From: Actinomycetota bacterium
GTDB lineage: Bacteria; Actinomycetota; Actinomycetes; Mycobacteriales; Mycobacteriaceae
DNA length: 64,000 nt
NCBI GenBank assembly: GCA_018268465.1
Contig: JAFDWN010000026.1
Coordinates: 1 to 64,000, forward strand
Reading direction: 5' to 3'
The notes under the pieces are model-generated. The model made no database searches and was not told the origin of the DNA. It worked only from the letters and a program-made list of their open reading frames with translations. Positions 54,679-63,955 of the stretch are shown here, piece by piece (the first letter of the stretch is position 1; the number at the start of each line of letters is the position of its first letter). The translations under genes and the position numbers were made by a program.

Positions 54679-55527
54679 TCAGTCGGGCTGCCGACGCCAC
54701 TCCATCACCTTTCTCTCCATGTACTGGGTGACGCCCACCATCGCGACGCAGAACAACAAGAACACGAGCAACATCGCGTAGACCCGCCCACTGTTGAAGG
54801 TCTTCTGCGCCAGGGCGATGATGTAACCGATACCGTTGGTGCTGGTGAACAGCTCGCCGATGAACAGCCCCAGCAGACCGCGCGAGACACCCATCCGGAT
54901 CCCGGTGGCGATGAAGGGCACGGTCGAGGGCATGACGACGGACCTGAACAGCTGAAAGCGACTGGCCCCGAACGATCGGGCCGCCCTGAGCAGGCCGTTG
55001 TCGACGGTCTTGACACCCTCCATGATCACGACCAGTGTCGCGGGCACCGCCGACAGGACGATGATCGTCACCCGCGCCGCGTCGTTGATGCCCACCCACA
55101 ACAGGATCAGCGGCATGAGCACGATTCGCGGCATGGTGTACAGCGCCCACACGTACGTGCTCAACGCCCGGTCCAGGATCGGGATCCCGCCGATCGCCAG
55201 CCCGGCCGGTACGGCGATGACGATGGAGATGGCCATTCCGATGAGGTAGATGGTGAGGCTGACCCACAGATTGCTCCACAGGATGCCCTCGACACTCATC
55301 TCCCGGAGTTCCCCGAAGACCTCGGTGACCGAAGGCAGGAAGAGCGTGGGGATGTCGCTGTAGGTCGCGATCAGCTGCCAGATCGCAAAGAACGCACCCA
55401 GGTTGAGAATTCCGATGATGATCCGCTGGCGCCGCGTGAACACGCGGCGCGACCGGCGCCGCGGCAGATTCTTGCGGAAGACCCCCGGTACGAGCGTCCG
55501 GCGCGGCGATGCCGCCGTCGCGGTCAC
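54679..55527 (-). CDS. ABC importer permease (282 aa)
   Basis: Six-segment permease with a long basic N-terminus and the EAA loop NGLLRAARSFGASRFQLFRSV. GTG overlaps the preceding permease stop. Paralogue of the next gene; together they form the channel. Confidence 0.92.
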   Translation of the reverse strand: MTATAASPRRTLVPGVFRKNLPRRRSRRVFTRRQRIIIGILNLGAFFAIWQLIATYSDIPTLFLPSVTEVFGELREMSVEGILWSNLWVSLTIYLIGMAISIVIAVPAGLAIGGIPILDRALSTYVWALYTMPRIVLMPLILLWVGINDAARVTIIVLSAVPATLVVIMEGVKTVDNGLLRAARSFGASRFQLFRSVVMPSTVPFIATGIRMGVSRGLLGLFIGELFTSTNGIGYIIALAQKTFNSGRVYAMLLVFLLFCVAMVGVTQYMERKVMEWRRQPD

Positions 55528-56375
55528 AGCACGACCTCCTCACGCCAGCGGCTCGCCAGGACCTCGAGGTAGCGCGACGCCGAAACCAGCACCAGTGCGA
55601 TGGTGATCAGCAAGATGATGAAGGCGAATCCGCGGGCGGTGTCGAACGTTCGCATCGACGCGCGCACCTCACCGCCGATGCTCCCGCCGATGCCCACGAG
55701 CAGTTCGACCGACACCAGGCCGACGAATCCTCGCGAGATCGCATTTCGGACGCCACTGGCGATGAACGGCAGTGAACACGGCACAATCACCTTGAGGAAC
55801 AACGACATCCGGCTCGCGCCGAATGCCCGTGCGGCGCGTACGAGACTGGCGTCGACCGTCTGCACGCCGTCCTTGCAGCTCAGGCACAGCGGCACCGCCG
55901 CGGACAGCACAACCATCCAGATCCGGGTGGTATTGCTCAGACCGGTGATCAGGATGAGCACCGGCGCGAAGGCGATGTTGGGAAGGGCGAAGAACCCCCA
56001 CAGATAGGGCGAGGTGATGAGGTCCGCGACCGGCGACATCCCGATCGCCAGACCCACCGGGATGGCGAGCATCGCGAAAGCCATGCCGATCGCCAGCGGA
56101 CCCGCGCTGCCGCTGACCGCCTCGGCCACAGATCCGTCCTCCAGCGCCCCGAGGAAGGCGGTCCACACCTGACCCGGGCCCGGCAGCACGATGTCGGACG
56201 GACGGAACACCACGATGGCCAACTGCCAGATTCCGATGAGGGCTATCAGGCTGAGTAAGCCCGGCAGGCGTTTGCGCAGTTGGACAGCCAGCCAGGACGG
56301 GCGTTTTCGCGGCGTGCCCGCCGCTGGGGGTTCAGGTGCCGGAAGCGGTTGGGGACCGTGTTCGGTGGTCGTCAC
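55524..56375 (-). CDS. ABC importer permease (283 aa)
   Basis: Six-segment permease with EAA loop ASLVRAARAFGASRMSLFLKV. GTG at 56375 overlaps the ATPase stop (GTGA). Pro-rich cytosolic N-terminus. Confidence 0.92.
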   Translation of the reverse strand: MTTTEHGPQPLPAPEPPAAGTPRKRPSWLAVQLRKRLPGLLSLIALIGIWQLAIVVFRPSDIVLPGPGQVWTAFLGALEDGSVAEAVSGSAGPLAIGMAFAMLAIPVGLAIGMSPVADLITSPYLWGFFALPNIAFAPVLILITGLSNTTRIWMVVLSAAVPLCLSCKDGVQTVDASLVRAARAFGASRMSLFLKVIVPCSLPFIASGVRNAISRGFVGLVSVELLVGIGGSIGGEVRASMRTFDTARGFAFIILLITIALVLVSASRYLEVLASRWREEVVL

Positions 56376-57190
56376 GATCCCTGCCCACCGGCGACCGGAT
56401 GCGAGAGCAGATCCCAGATGTGGTCACGCAGCCGCTGAAACTCCGGCAGATGGCGGCTCTCACGGCCCCGCGGTCTGGGGATGTCGACGGCGATGATCTC
56501 GCGGATCTGACCGGGGCGGCTCGTCACCACGGCGATCCGGTCGGCCAGGGTGATGGCCTCGTCCACGCTGTGGGTGATGAAGAGAATGGCCTGCCCGGTC
56601 TCGGCCACGATGCGGGCCAGTTCGTCCTGCATGACCTCGCGGGTCATCGCGTCGACGGCGGCGAACGGTTCGTCCATCAGTAGCAGGCGGGGCTCGGTGG
56701 CAAGTGCACGGGCCAGCCCGACGCGCTGGCGCATACCGCCGGACAGTTCACGCGGGTAGGCCTTTTCGAAGCCGGAGAGCCCGACCATCTTGATGTAACG
56801 GGCGATCTTGGCTTTGGCATCGCCGTCGAGGCGACCCTGCATCTCCAGGCCGAAGCGCACGTTGGCCTCGGTGGTGCGCCAGGGCATCAGCGCATAGTCC
56901 TGAAAGACGATGGCGCGGTCGGTTTCCGGACCGACCACCGGCTTGCCCATCACGGTGATCTCGCCGGCGACGGGAAATGTCAACCCCGCCACCACGTTGA
57001 GAAATGTGCTCTTGCCGCATCCGCTCGGACCGACGATCGCGACGAATTCGCCTTGTCCGACATCGAGTGTGAAATCTTTGAGCGCGATCAGTGTGTCCTT
57101 CTCGCGCAATCTGTCGTAGCTCACCGAGACATTTCGTGCCTCGACTGCGGGTTGTCGCCTCGTCAACGGCTTTGTCTCCTGGGCTTGCAA
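56372..57190 (-). CDS. ABC importer ATPase (SsuB/TauB-like, 272 aa)
   Basis: Walker A GPSGCGKST, Q-loop FQDYALMPWR, signature LSGGMRQR, Walker B LLLMDEPFAAVDA and switch His in FITHSVDEA. The TTG at 57190 with AAGGACG upstream is the best start. First gene of the five-gene importer/FAH operon; operator site C lies 50 bases upstream. Confidence 0.93.
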   Translation of the reverse strand: MQAQETKPLTRRQPAVEARNVSVSYDRLREKDTLIALKDFTLDVGQGEFVAIVGPSGCGKSTFLNVVAGLTFPVAGEITVMGKPVVGPETDRAIVFQDYALMPWRTTEANVRFGLEMQGRLDGDAKAKIARYIKMVGLSGFEKAYPRELSGGMRQRVGLARALATEPRLLLMDEPFAAVDAMTREVMQDELARIVAETGQAILFITHSVDEAITLADRIAVVTSRPGQIREIIAVDIPRPRGRESRHLPEFQRLRDHIWDLLSHPVAGGQGS

Positions 57191-57239
57191 GATTGTGTCG
57201 TCCTTCCCATATGACCGTGAAGTGTGACTCGGATCTCAT

Positions 57240-57252
57240 TACAAACGTTTGC
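57240..57252. promoter_or_regulatory. LacI-type operator TACAAACGTTTGC (site C)
   Basis: Perfect palindrome CAAACGTTTG at 57242-57251 in the promoter of the ABC importer operon. Confidence 0.8.
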
Positions 57253-57299
57253 TCTATAACAGTCGGTGGTATGGTCGTTGTCAAGGAAAATCTTGGTTG

Positions 57300-58355
57300 T
57301 CAAATCACTGGTTCGACGGGCACCTCCGACAGGTGGAAATGGGCCGCCCAGCGCGACAGGGCCGCCAGAACCGTTGGCTCGACGGCCAGTTCGCCGTCGT
57401 CGTCGAGTTCGTCGGCCAGGATCCGTCCACGCCCAGGAACGCGCCCCCCGGAGGCCTCGATGTCGGCGGCCAGCCGTTCGAGCCGTTGGGCGCTCGCCGC
57501 GGCATCCGCGTCGACACCCGAGACGTCCAGCGCGGCCGGATCCAGCGTGATCAACAAATGGGCGATCCGCTGTGGCCGGCCGGCGTCGTCGGGGCTGAAC
57601 ATATCCGGCACGTCGGCCGACAGCATCGGCCCGACCAGGCCCGCGGTCAGCGCCTCCACGAGAAAGGCCAGCGCGTAGCCTTTCGGGCCGCCGAGCGGCG
57701 ACAGCATCCCCGACAATGCGACACCGGGATCGGTTGTCGGCGAACCCGAGGCGTCGTAGGCCCACCCGTCTTCGAGCGGTTCGCCGCGCTGCGCGTACTG
57801 CGCGACGGTGCCCCGCGCGACGGCGCTCAGCGCCATGTCGATAACGGCGGGACGTGGACGTAAGGGAATGCCCGCGGCGAACGGCGAGGTCGACAGGACC
57901 GCGCGCGAACCACCCCACGCGGGCATGGCTGCCGGACCGTGCGAGAAGACCAGCGAGACCAGGCCACGCCGAGTCGCCGCGCCGGTGTAGACCCCAAGGG
58001 CCCCGCAGTGTCCCGAATTCCCGACCGCGACGGCGGCCACCCCGAACTCTTCGCAGCGTTGTGCGGCGATCTCGGCGGCGTCCCACATCTGCCAGTGCCC
58101 GAGTCCACCCCCGCCGTCGAGCGCGACCACCGCACCGGAGTCCCGAACGACGGTCAACGCCGCATCCGTGGCGTACCCGCCGGCTTCCAGCCGGCTCAGG
58201 TAGTACGGGACTCGCAGCAGGCCGTGCGACCCGATACCCCACCAGTCGGCCAGGACGATCGACGTGGCGGTCACCTCCGCCTGCGGCGACGGCAGTCCCG
58301 CGCAGTGCAGCAGGCGGGCCACGAGTTCCCGCACGTAGCCGACCGTGAACGTCAT
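57300..58355 (-). CDS. Ldh2/ComC-type malate/L-sulfolactate dehydrogenase
   Basis: A 351 aa member of the malate/L-lactate dehydrogenase (Ldh2) family, which includes (R)-sulfolactate dehydrogenase ComC. Signature segments: DWWGIGSHGLLRVPYYLSRL with the catalytic His, GNSGHCGALGVYT and GGPKGYALAF. ATG at 58355. It has its own operator (site D) and sits next to suyB. With the D-2-hydroxyacid dehydrogenase at 49407, two enzymes of opposite stereospecificity would equilibrate sulfolactate through sulfopyruvate. Confidence 0.85.
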   Translation of the reverse strand: MTFTVGYVRELVARLLHCAGLPSPQAEVTATSIVLADWWGIGSHGLLRVPYYLSRLEAGGYATDAALTVVRDSGAVVALDGGGGLGHWQMWDAAEIAAQRCEEFGVAAVAVGNSGHCGALGVYTGAATRRGLVSLVFSHGPAAMPAWGGSRAVLSTSPFAAGIPLRPRPAVIDMALSAVARGTVAQYAQRGEPLEDGWAYDASGSPTTDPGVALSGMLSPLGGPKGYALAFLVEALTAGLVGPMLSADVPDMFSPDDAGRPQRIAHLLITLDPAALDVSGVDADAAASAQRLERLAADIEASGGRVPGRGRILADELDDDGELAVEPTVLAALSRWAAHFHLSEVPVEPVI

Positions 58356-58387
58356 CCGCGCCTGCCTCCATTGCGGGAGTACCAGAA

Positions 58388-58401
58388 TGCAAACGTTGGC
58401 A
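58388..58401. promoter_or_regulatory. LacI-type operator TGCAAACGTTGGCA (site D)
   Basis: Palindrome with one mismatch, 33 bases upstream of the Ldh2/ComC-type start. Confidence 0.75.
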
Positions 58402-58477
58402 TTGACCTGTCCGGGGCTCGGTCACCGAAGGGTTGGCGCGGGCCGGGCGAGCTATACGTTCGCCCGGCCCGCGGACG

Positions 58478-59638
58478 TCAGGCGCTGCGGTAGAGCTTGG
58501 TCAGCGTGAACTCGCGATGACCGAGGGATTCGGCAGCGGTCAGCCGACCGTTGATGGTTCGCTCGACCAGCTCGATCAGTGCCTCCCCCGCCTCCTCCAC
58601 CGATTGGCCCTCGGTGAGCATCGGCGAGCAGTCGACATCGATGTGGTCGGGCATCGTCGCCGCGGTCTTCGGGTTGGCGGTGATCTTGACGACGGGCTGG
58701 ATCGGATTGCCGATGACGTTGCCTTGTCCGGTGGGGAACAGATTGACCACGCCGCCACCCGCCGCCATCAGGGTGACGCATTCGGCGGCCGCCGAGGACG
58801 TGTCCATGAAATGCAGACCCGCGGTCGTCGGCGCCTCGGCCGGCGCGAGCGCGCCCACGATGGGCGCGGTGCCGGTCTTGACGATATTGCCCATCGCCTT
58901 CTCCTCGATGGTCGACAACCCGCCGGTGATGTTGCCCTGGGTGGGCTGCGAACCCAGCAGGTTGGCGCCGGTCGCCTCGATCATCTCGATGTAGCCGTCG
59001 TAGAAAGACTGGAACCTCGCCCGCACCGCGTCGTCGACGCACCGCTCGGCGATCAGGTGCTCACCTCCGGTGAGCTCGCTGGTCTCACCGAAGATCATCC
59101 TGCCGCCGCTGGCCACCCAGGCGTCGCTCAGATACGCGGTGATCCGGCATGACCCGAGGCCGGTGGTGGTGTCGGACTCGCCGTCCTTGGTCGTCAGCAC
59201 GATCTCCGAACGCTCGACCGGCTCGCGCACCACCTCGCTGGCGTCCTGCAGGAACTGCTGGGCCACCCGGCCGGCGCGCTCGATCACCTTGAGATCGCCA
59301 AGCCCTTCGATCCAGAAACCCTCGACCGGTTTGCCGGTCTTGGCGATGCCCTCGACGACACGCGAGGTCCACACCGGCTCGATGCCGATCACCACCACCG
59401 CGGCGACGTTGGGATTGGAGCCGATGCCGATCAAGGTGCGGAAGGTGAGGTCGAGATCCTCACCGAACTGCAACCGGCCGAAGGCGTGCGGAAGTGCCAG
59501 AGTGCCGGGGATGACCGCGGCGACAGCCTCGGCCGCGGCATTGGAGAGATCGTCGACAGGCAGGACCGCCACGTAGTTTCGCGTTCCGACCGCCCCATTG
59601 GCCCGGCGGTATCCGGTCAGGCGACGCTGTTGTGCCAC
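58478..59638 (-). CDS. suyB: UxaA-family large subunit, SuyB-like sulfolactate sulfo-lyase
   Basis: A 386 aa iron-sulfur lyase of the altronate dehydratase/SuyB group. GAVGTRNYVAVLP, GIGSNPNVAAVVVIGIEP, the CGESDTTTGL-type block (here DGESDTTTGLGS), SQPTQGNITGG and HFMDTSSAAAECVTLM are read. Its length, and the separate small subunit in front, match SuyAB rather than full-length UxaA. Candidate iron ligands are Cys in GLGSCRI and ECVTL. GTG at 59638 overlaps suyA by 22 bases. SuyAB cleaves (R)-sulfolactate to pyruvate and sulfite; specificity for sulfolactate over altronate or galactarate is inferred. Confidence 0.75.
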   Translation of the reverse strand: MAQQRRLTGYRRANGAVGTRNYVAVLPVDDLSNAAAEAVAAVIPGTLALPHAFGRLQFGEDLDLTFRTLIGIGSNPNVAAVVVIGIEPVWTSRVVEGIAKTGKPVEGFWIEGLGDLKVIERAGRVAQQFLQDASEVVREPVERSEIVLTTKDGESDTTTGLGSCRITAYLSDAWVASGGRMIFGETSELTGGEHLIAERCVDDAVRARFQSFYDGYIEMIEATGANLLGSQPTQGNITGGLSTIEEKAMGNIVKTGTAPIVGALAPAEAPTTAGLHFMDTSSAAAECVTLMAAGGGVVNLFPTGQGNVIGNPIQPVVKITANPKTAATMPDHIDVDCSPMLTEGQSVEEAGEALIELVERTINGRLTAAESLGHREFTLTKLYRSA

Positions 59639-59916
59639 CGTGCACTCCTCACGTTGTGGATGTGGACGTAATCGCCCTTCTCGATGTCGGCACTGGCGAT
59701 CGCGGTGCGCACGCCGTACTCGATGACGTCCTCACCCTTGGCGACATCGCGCAGCGCCACCTTGTGGCCGAGTGGGATCTCCGCCGTGGCATCGATCTCG
59801 AGTGCCCCGGAGCCGTCGAGAAACTCGACACGCCCGGGGCCCTTCGGCGCGTCCATCACGGCCACCGCGACGTAATCGCCGTCGTGGTGGGCGAGGAACG
59901 TCGGTCTGTTCGCCAT
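59617..59916 (-). CDS. suyA: SAF-domain small subunit, SuyA-like
   Basis: A 99 aa SAF-domain protein, the small subunit of UxaA/SuyAB lyases: an N-terminal FLAHHDGDYVAVAVMD strand and the C-terminal GDYVHIHNVRS motif. ATG at 59916 has GAGGAG upstream. First gene of the suyAB pair; operator site E is 60 bases upstream. Confidence 0.8.
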   Translation of the reverse strand: MANRPTFLAHHDGDYVAVAVMDAPKGPGRVEFLDGSGALEIDATAEIPLGHKVALRDVAKGEDVIEYGVRTAIASADIEKGDYVHIHNVRSARWHNSVA

Positions 59917-59975
59917 CCGCCTGTTCTCCTCTGGTAAGTGGTCTGACCTCGACTGGCCGAACAGTATCCCCAAGG

Positions 59976-59985
59976 CAAACGTATG
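59976..59985. promoter_or_regulatory. LacI-type operator CAAACGTATG (site E)
   Basis: Core palindrome with one mismatch, within GGCAAACGTATGTC, in the divergent region between suyA and the FadR-type regulator gene. Confidence 0.75.
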
Positions 59986-60159
59986 TCAACAGCCTGACCA
60001 GGCCCAAAAGCCGCTCTCTGCAGAAGTTTCCAGCCATCATTCGGACCAGTCGACCGGAGAATCGCCATCCGAAAAGACGAGTCAAGGTCAGACCACCGGC
60101 CGGCCCACGATGACGTACGCTGGGACCTCGAACGACAGCGGGCACGAAACGGGGGTGAC

Positions 60160-60912
60160 ATGGCAGTCGCGGATCCGGTCAACACATGGCAACCCCTCGG
60201 CCAGGGTGGCCTCACCGAACGCATCCGGTCGGAGATCCTGCGTTACCTCGACGCGCACGACCTGTCCCCCGGCGACCGGTTGCCCGCCGAACGGGAACTG
60301 GCCGCCGCACTCAAGGTGAGTCGGCCGTCCGTGCGCGAGGCCGTGCGTTCCCTGCAGGCCGAAGGCCGGCTGGTCGTCAAGCACGGTCAGGGGGTGTTCG
60401 TCGCCGAGCCGTCGTCGCAACGGGCGTTCCGGGAGTCGATGGCGCGCCTCGACGCGAGCCTGTCGGAGCTGTTCGCCATGCGCGAGGTGCTGGAGGTGCC
60501 CGCCGCCAGGTGGGCGGCCCAGCGTCAGGACGCTGCGGGCCTGGCCGCAGTGCAGCAGGCCTTCATCGATCTCGACGAGGCCGTGCGCGAGAAACCGCGC
60601 GACTTCCGCAAACTCCAGCATCTGGACGCCACATTCCATCTGCGCATCGTCCAAGCCGCGGGCAACCGCCTGCTCGAACAATCCCAGGGGGTGCTCAACG
60701 AGTTACTCATGACCGGGCTGAAGACCACACTCGAAATCGACGGCAGGCTCGAACAGTCCTGGCAGGAGCATCGCGCGATCCTCACCGCGCTGCTCGACGG
60801 CGACGCGGCGGCGGCCGGTCGCGCGGCCCAACTGCACGTCCGCAACGTGCGCAAGGCGGCCAACCGCCGGATTGCCGAGGCCGCAGCAGGTTTCGATCCC
60901 CCGACCGGCTAG
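60160..60912 (+). CDS. FadR-subfamily GntR regulator (FCD domain)
   Basis: A 250 aa regulator: winged helix at about 18-80 (LPAERELAAALKVSRPSVREAV) and an FCD effector domain with metal-binding His residues in LDATFHLRIVQAAGN and SWQEHRAIL. Divergent from suyAB, so a local controller of that pair is likely, possibly layered on the LacI regulon. Confidence 0.9.
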   Translation: MAVADPVNTWQPLGQGGLTERIRSEILRYLDAHDLSPGDRLPAERELAAALKVSRPSVREAVRSLQAEGRLVVKHGQGVFVAEPSSQRAFRESMARLDASLSELFAMREVLEVPAARWAAQRQDAAGLAAVQQAFIDLDEAVREKPRDFRKLQHLDATFHLRIVQAAGNRLLEQSQGVLNELLMTGLKTTLEIDGRLEQSWQEHRAILTALLDGDAAAAGRAAQLHVRNVRKAANRRIAEAAAGFDPPTG

Positions 60913-61892
60913 CCGCCGCTCGGGGACCGTGGGTCCGTGCGGCCGGCGGCCCCGCCGGCCGCCGCGATCGCGATCAGGTCGGCGGCACCGGCGGTCAGGC
61001 GTTGGTGCCGCTGCCACACCGCACGCAGCGGACGGACCAACGGGACATCGTCGACCGCCAACTCCACCAGCCTGCCGTCGCGCACCTCCGCGGCCACCGC
61101 GAGATCACTGAGAACCGCAGGTGCAGCACCAGATTCGACCGCAACCTTGATAGCAGAGTTGCTGGAGAGTTCGAGTGCGATCGCGACCCCCAGGCCCATC
61201 GATTCCATCGCATGCTCGAGGGACGTCCTGGTGCCCGATCCGCTCTCCCGCACCACCAGTGGGGTACCGGCCAACGTCGCACTGTCAATTGCCTTGGTGC
61301 GCTTGGCCCATGGATGACTCGGCGCGACGACGACCATCAGCCGGTCCGACGCGACCCGACGTGACGCCAACTGGCGTGGAGCATCGGGGCATTCGATGAA
61401 CCCCAGCTCCACCGAACCGTCCTCGACCAGCTCCTGGACCCGCGCCGAATTCGCCACCGTGAGGTTGACCTCGGCCTGACCCGACAGTGCCCGAAACTTC
61501 ATCAGCCATGTGGGAACCAGGTATTCGGCCACCGTCATACTCGCAGCCACCCGCAGCGTGGCCCAGCGATCGTGCCGAAGCGCATCCACGCCCGAGAGCA
61601 GGTCCAGGACGGATTGCAGTGCGGTGCGCGCCCAGTCGACCACGACCTGCCCCTGCGGGGTCGGCTTCGACCCCCGGGCGCTGCGCGACAGCAGGGTGAT
61701 GCCCAGTTCACGCTCGAGAGTGTCCAACCGCCTGCTCGCGGACGCCTGCGAAATACCCACCTCCGCAGCCGCTTTCCCGATGCTCCCGTGATCGGCCGCG
61801 CGCACCAGTAAATCGAGGGTGCCGAGATCCGGCCAGTGCCTTCGGGTCACGGCGCGGAACCCCGCCGGCGTGCCACCGCTGTGCGAGGTCAT
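60909..61892 (-). CDS. LysR-family regulator
   Basis: A 327 aa LTTR: HTH about 22-80 (AADHGSIGKAAAEVGISQASASRRL) and periplasmic-binding effector domain. It is divergent from the YeiH-family exporter, the same arrangement as yeiE-yeiH in Escherichia coli, and probably activates it. Its stop overlaps the FadR-type gene convergently by four bases. Confidence 0.9.
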   Translation of the reverse strand: MTSHSGGTPAGFRAVTRRHWPDLGTLDLLVRAADHGSIGKAAAEVGISQASASRRLDTLERELGITLLSRSARGSKPTPQGQVVVDWARTALQSVLDLLSGVDALRHDRWATLRVAASMTVAEYLVPTWLMKFRALSGQAEVNLTVANSARVQELVEDGSVELGFIECPDAPRQLASRRVASDRLMVVVAPSHPWAKRTKAIDSATLAGTPLVVRESGSGTRTSLEHAMESMGLGVAIALELSSNSAIKVAVESGAAPAVLSDLAVAAEVRDGRLVELAVDDVPLVRPLRAVWQRHQRLTAGAADLIAIAAAGGAAGRTDPRSPSGG

Positions 61893-61962
61893 ACGTAAAC
61901 CCTATAACCCCATTCGGATTTGACCACTAGCATCGCGCACTCGACGCGACGAGATTGTGCAC

Positions 61963-62979
61963 ATGGCGGATGTCGGGCAACGCCCCCTCAACCGATTCGC
62001 CCGTTCGCACGCACCCGGACTCACCGTGGTCGCCGCGGCGTGCCTCGTCTCACTCGGTGTCAATCTGCTTGTACCCGCGGTCAGTCCGCTGATGGTCGCG
62101 CTGGCGCTTGGCGTCGTCGTCGCCAACTCCGGAGTCGACACGCGGGCCATGCAGGGTGGCTTGTCCTTCGCGTCACGTCGACTCTTGCGGATCGGCATCG
62201 TCCTGCTGGGCCTGCAGGTCTCATTCGGTCTGGTGCTCGGACTCGGCTCGGCCATGCTCGCGGCGCTCACCCTCGTGGTCGTACTCGGCTTCCTGTTCAC
62301 CGTCGCCGTGGGCCGCCTGCTGCGGCTGTCGACATCCCGGACCCTGCTGATGGCGTGCGGGTTCTCCATCTGCGGTGCGTCGGCAGTCGTGGCCATGGAC
62401 GGTGTGGTCAAGGCCGACGACGAGGACGTGACCGCGGCCATCGCCGCGGTCACCGTCTTCGGCACCGTGTGCATCGCGGGACTTCCGCTGCTGGACACGC
62501 TGCTTCCGCTGACCGCCGAACAGTTCGCGCTGTGGGCGGGTTTGTCGGTGCACGAAGTGGCTCAAGTGGTGGCCACGACCGCGGTGGCCGCTCCCAGCGC
62601 GCTCGCGGTCGCGGTGACGGTCAAACTCGGGCGTGTGCTCATGCTCGCACCGGTGGTCGCGGGTACCGCGATCGTCCTGCGTTACCGTCGCGGAGCGGCC
62701 GCAACCCGGGACGGCGCGCGCCTCACTGTCATCCCGCTCTTTGTCGTCGGGTTTCTGGTGATGGTGACGGTGGCAAGCGCCGGGGTGCTGCCCCAGCCCT
62801 TCCTCGAGGCGGCCCGGGTGATTCAGCTGGTGCTCATGACGGCCGCGCTGTTCGCGATGGGCACAGCGGTGCGGCTGGTTCCGCTGATCCGCTCCAGCGG
62901 CCGGCTGTTGGTCCTCGGCGCCGTCTCCACCTGCTTCATGGTCACCGCGGCCCTGGCCGCGGTGCTCATCACCACATGA
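61963..62979 (+). CDS. YeiH-family putative sulfate/sulfite exporter
   Basis: A 338 aa membrane protein with about ten hydrophobic segments. Family motifs: GVVVANSG, LRIGIVLLGLQVSFG, CGFSICGASAVVAM and GLSVHEVAQVVATT. ATG at 61963 (GTG at 61957 is an alternative). The family is annotated as sulfate exporters, and in this cluster it would remove sulfite or sulfate released from sulfonates. Confidence 0.85.
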   Translation: MADVGQRPLNRFARSHAPGLTVVAAACLVSLGVNLLVPAVSPLMVALALGVVVANSGVDTRAMQGGLSFASRRLLRIGIVLLGLQVSFGLVLGLGSAMLAALTLVVVLGFLFTVAVGRLLRLSTSRTLLMACGFSICGASAVVAMDGVVKADDEDVTAAIAAVTVFGTVCIAGLPLLDTLLPLTAEQFALWAGLSVHEVAQVVATTAVAAPSALAVAVTVKLGRVLMLAPVVAGTAIVLRYRRGAAATRDGARLTVIPLFVVGFLVMVTVASAGVLPQPFLEAARVIQLVLMTAALFAMGTAVRLVPLIRSSGRLLVLGAVSTCFMVTAALAAVLITT

Positions 62980-62992
62980 GACACCCGTCCCA

Positions 62993-63955
62993 CTAATCCA
63001 GCGCGGCCCAGGACTCGATGATCTCCCTGGCGATCGAGATCGACCCGGGCAGCAACAGCCGCGACGGCGACTCGGTGTTCCAGTCCCCCACGTCCAGCGC
63101 CTCGCGGATCTCGGCGCGGGTGAACCACCCCGCCTCGGCGATTTCACCGTCGTTGAACGAGAACTCCTGGTCGGGGTCGCCAAGGGCATGGAACCCGACC
63201 ATCAGCGATCGCGGGAAGGGCCACGGCTGACTGCCCAGATAGCGGATGTCGGTGACCGTCAGGCCGATCTCCTCGGCGACCTCACGCGCCACACACGACT
63301 CGAACGACTCCCCGGCCTCGACGAACCCGGCAAGCAGCGAGAACAGCCGTTGCGGCCACACGGTCTGGCGGGCCAGCACCGCACGGTCGTGGCCGTCGTG
63401 GATCAGGCAGATGACCGCCGGGTCGATACGCGGGAACTCCTCGTGGCCGTTGTCGGGGTTCAGCCGCGACCACCCGGCCTTGATCGCCTTCGTCGGCGCC
63501 CCGTCCACCGGGCTGAACCGCGCGCTGTCGTGCCAGTTCAGCAGCGCCGTCGCGGTCGCCACCAACTGGGCGCTGACGTCGTCGAACACCGCGCCGGCGC
63601 GGCGCAGATCGAGCACCTCGGCCTCCACGGCACCCGCCGGACGATCCTGGGGCGCCTCCAGCGCGGCGCGTAACGCCCACACGTGCCGACCGTCGGTCAT
63701 CCGGCCGAGGAATACCGCATGCTCGGGCGGAGCGTCGGCCACCGCCGCCGCACCGCTCAACACCACCGAGCTGCCGGTGACCAGCACCTGATTGCGGTGA
63801 TCCACCCGCAGCAGCAGCGCGTCACCCCACCCGGCGGTGGCCGCCTCGATGTCGGTGCGCAGCGTATCGGCGCGGTCGGCCCCCACCCGGGACAACAGCG
63901 GAACCTGACGCAGCTGGAACCCCGCGAACTCCGATGATCCGGATGCCGTTGTCAC
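62993..63955 (-). CDS. nudC: NADH pyrophosphatase NudC
   Basis: A 320 aa Nudix hydrolase cleaving NAD(H), and in mycobacteria isoniazid-NAD adducts. Nudix box GFVEAGESFESCVAREVAEEIGL is present (read as GFVEAGESFE then REVAEEIGL), followed by the NADH-specific SQPWPFP. The usual zinc cysteines are absent, as in M. tuberculosis NudC. GTG at 63955 overlaps the upstream stop. It resumes the conserved block after the second insert. Confidence 0.95.
   Translation of the reverse strand: MTTASGSSEFAGFQLRQVPLLSRVGADRADTLRTDIEAATAGWGDALLLRVDHRNQVLVTGSSVVLSGAAAVADAPPEHAVFLGRMTDGRHVWALRAALEAPQDRPAGAVEAEVLDLRRAGAVFDDVSAQLVATATALLNWHDSARFSPVDGAPTKAIKAGWSRLNPDNGHEEFPRIDPAVICLIHDGHDRAVLARQTVWPQRLFSLLAGFVEAGESFESCVAREVAEEIGLTVTDIRYLGSQPWPFPRSLMVGFHALGDPDQEFSFNDGEIAEAGWFTRAEIREALDVGDWNTESPSRLLLPGSISIAREIIESWAALD

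Noticed and set aside
61902-63189. Minus-strand frames opposite the YeiH-family gene
   Set aside because: Antisense shadows; Ser/Thr/Arg-rich without structure, and the plus strand shows regular membrane segments.
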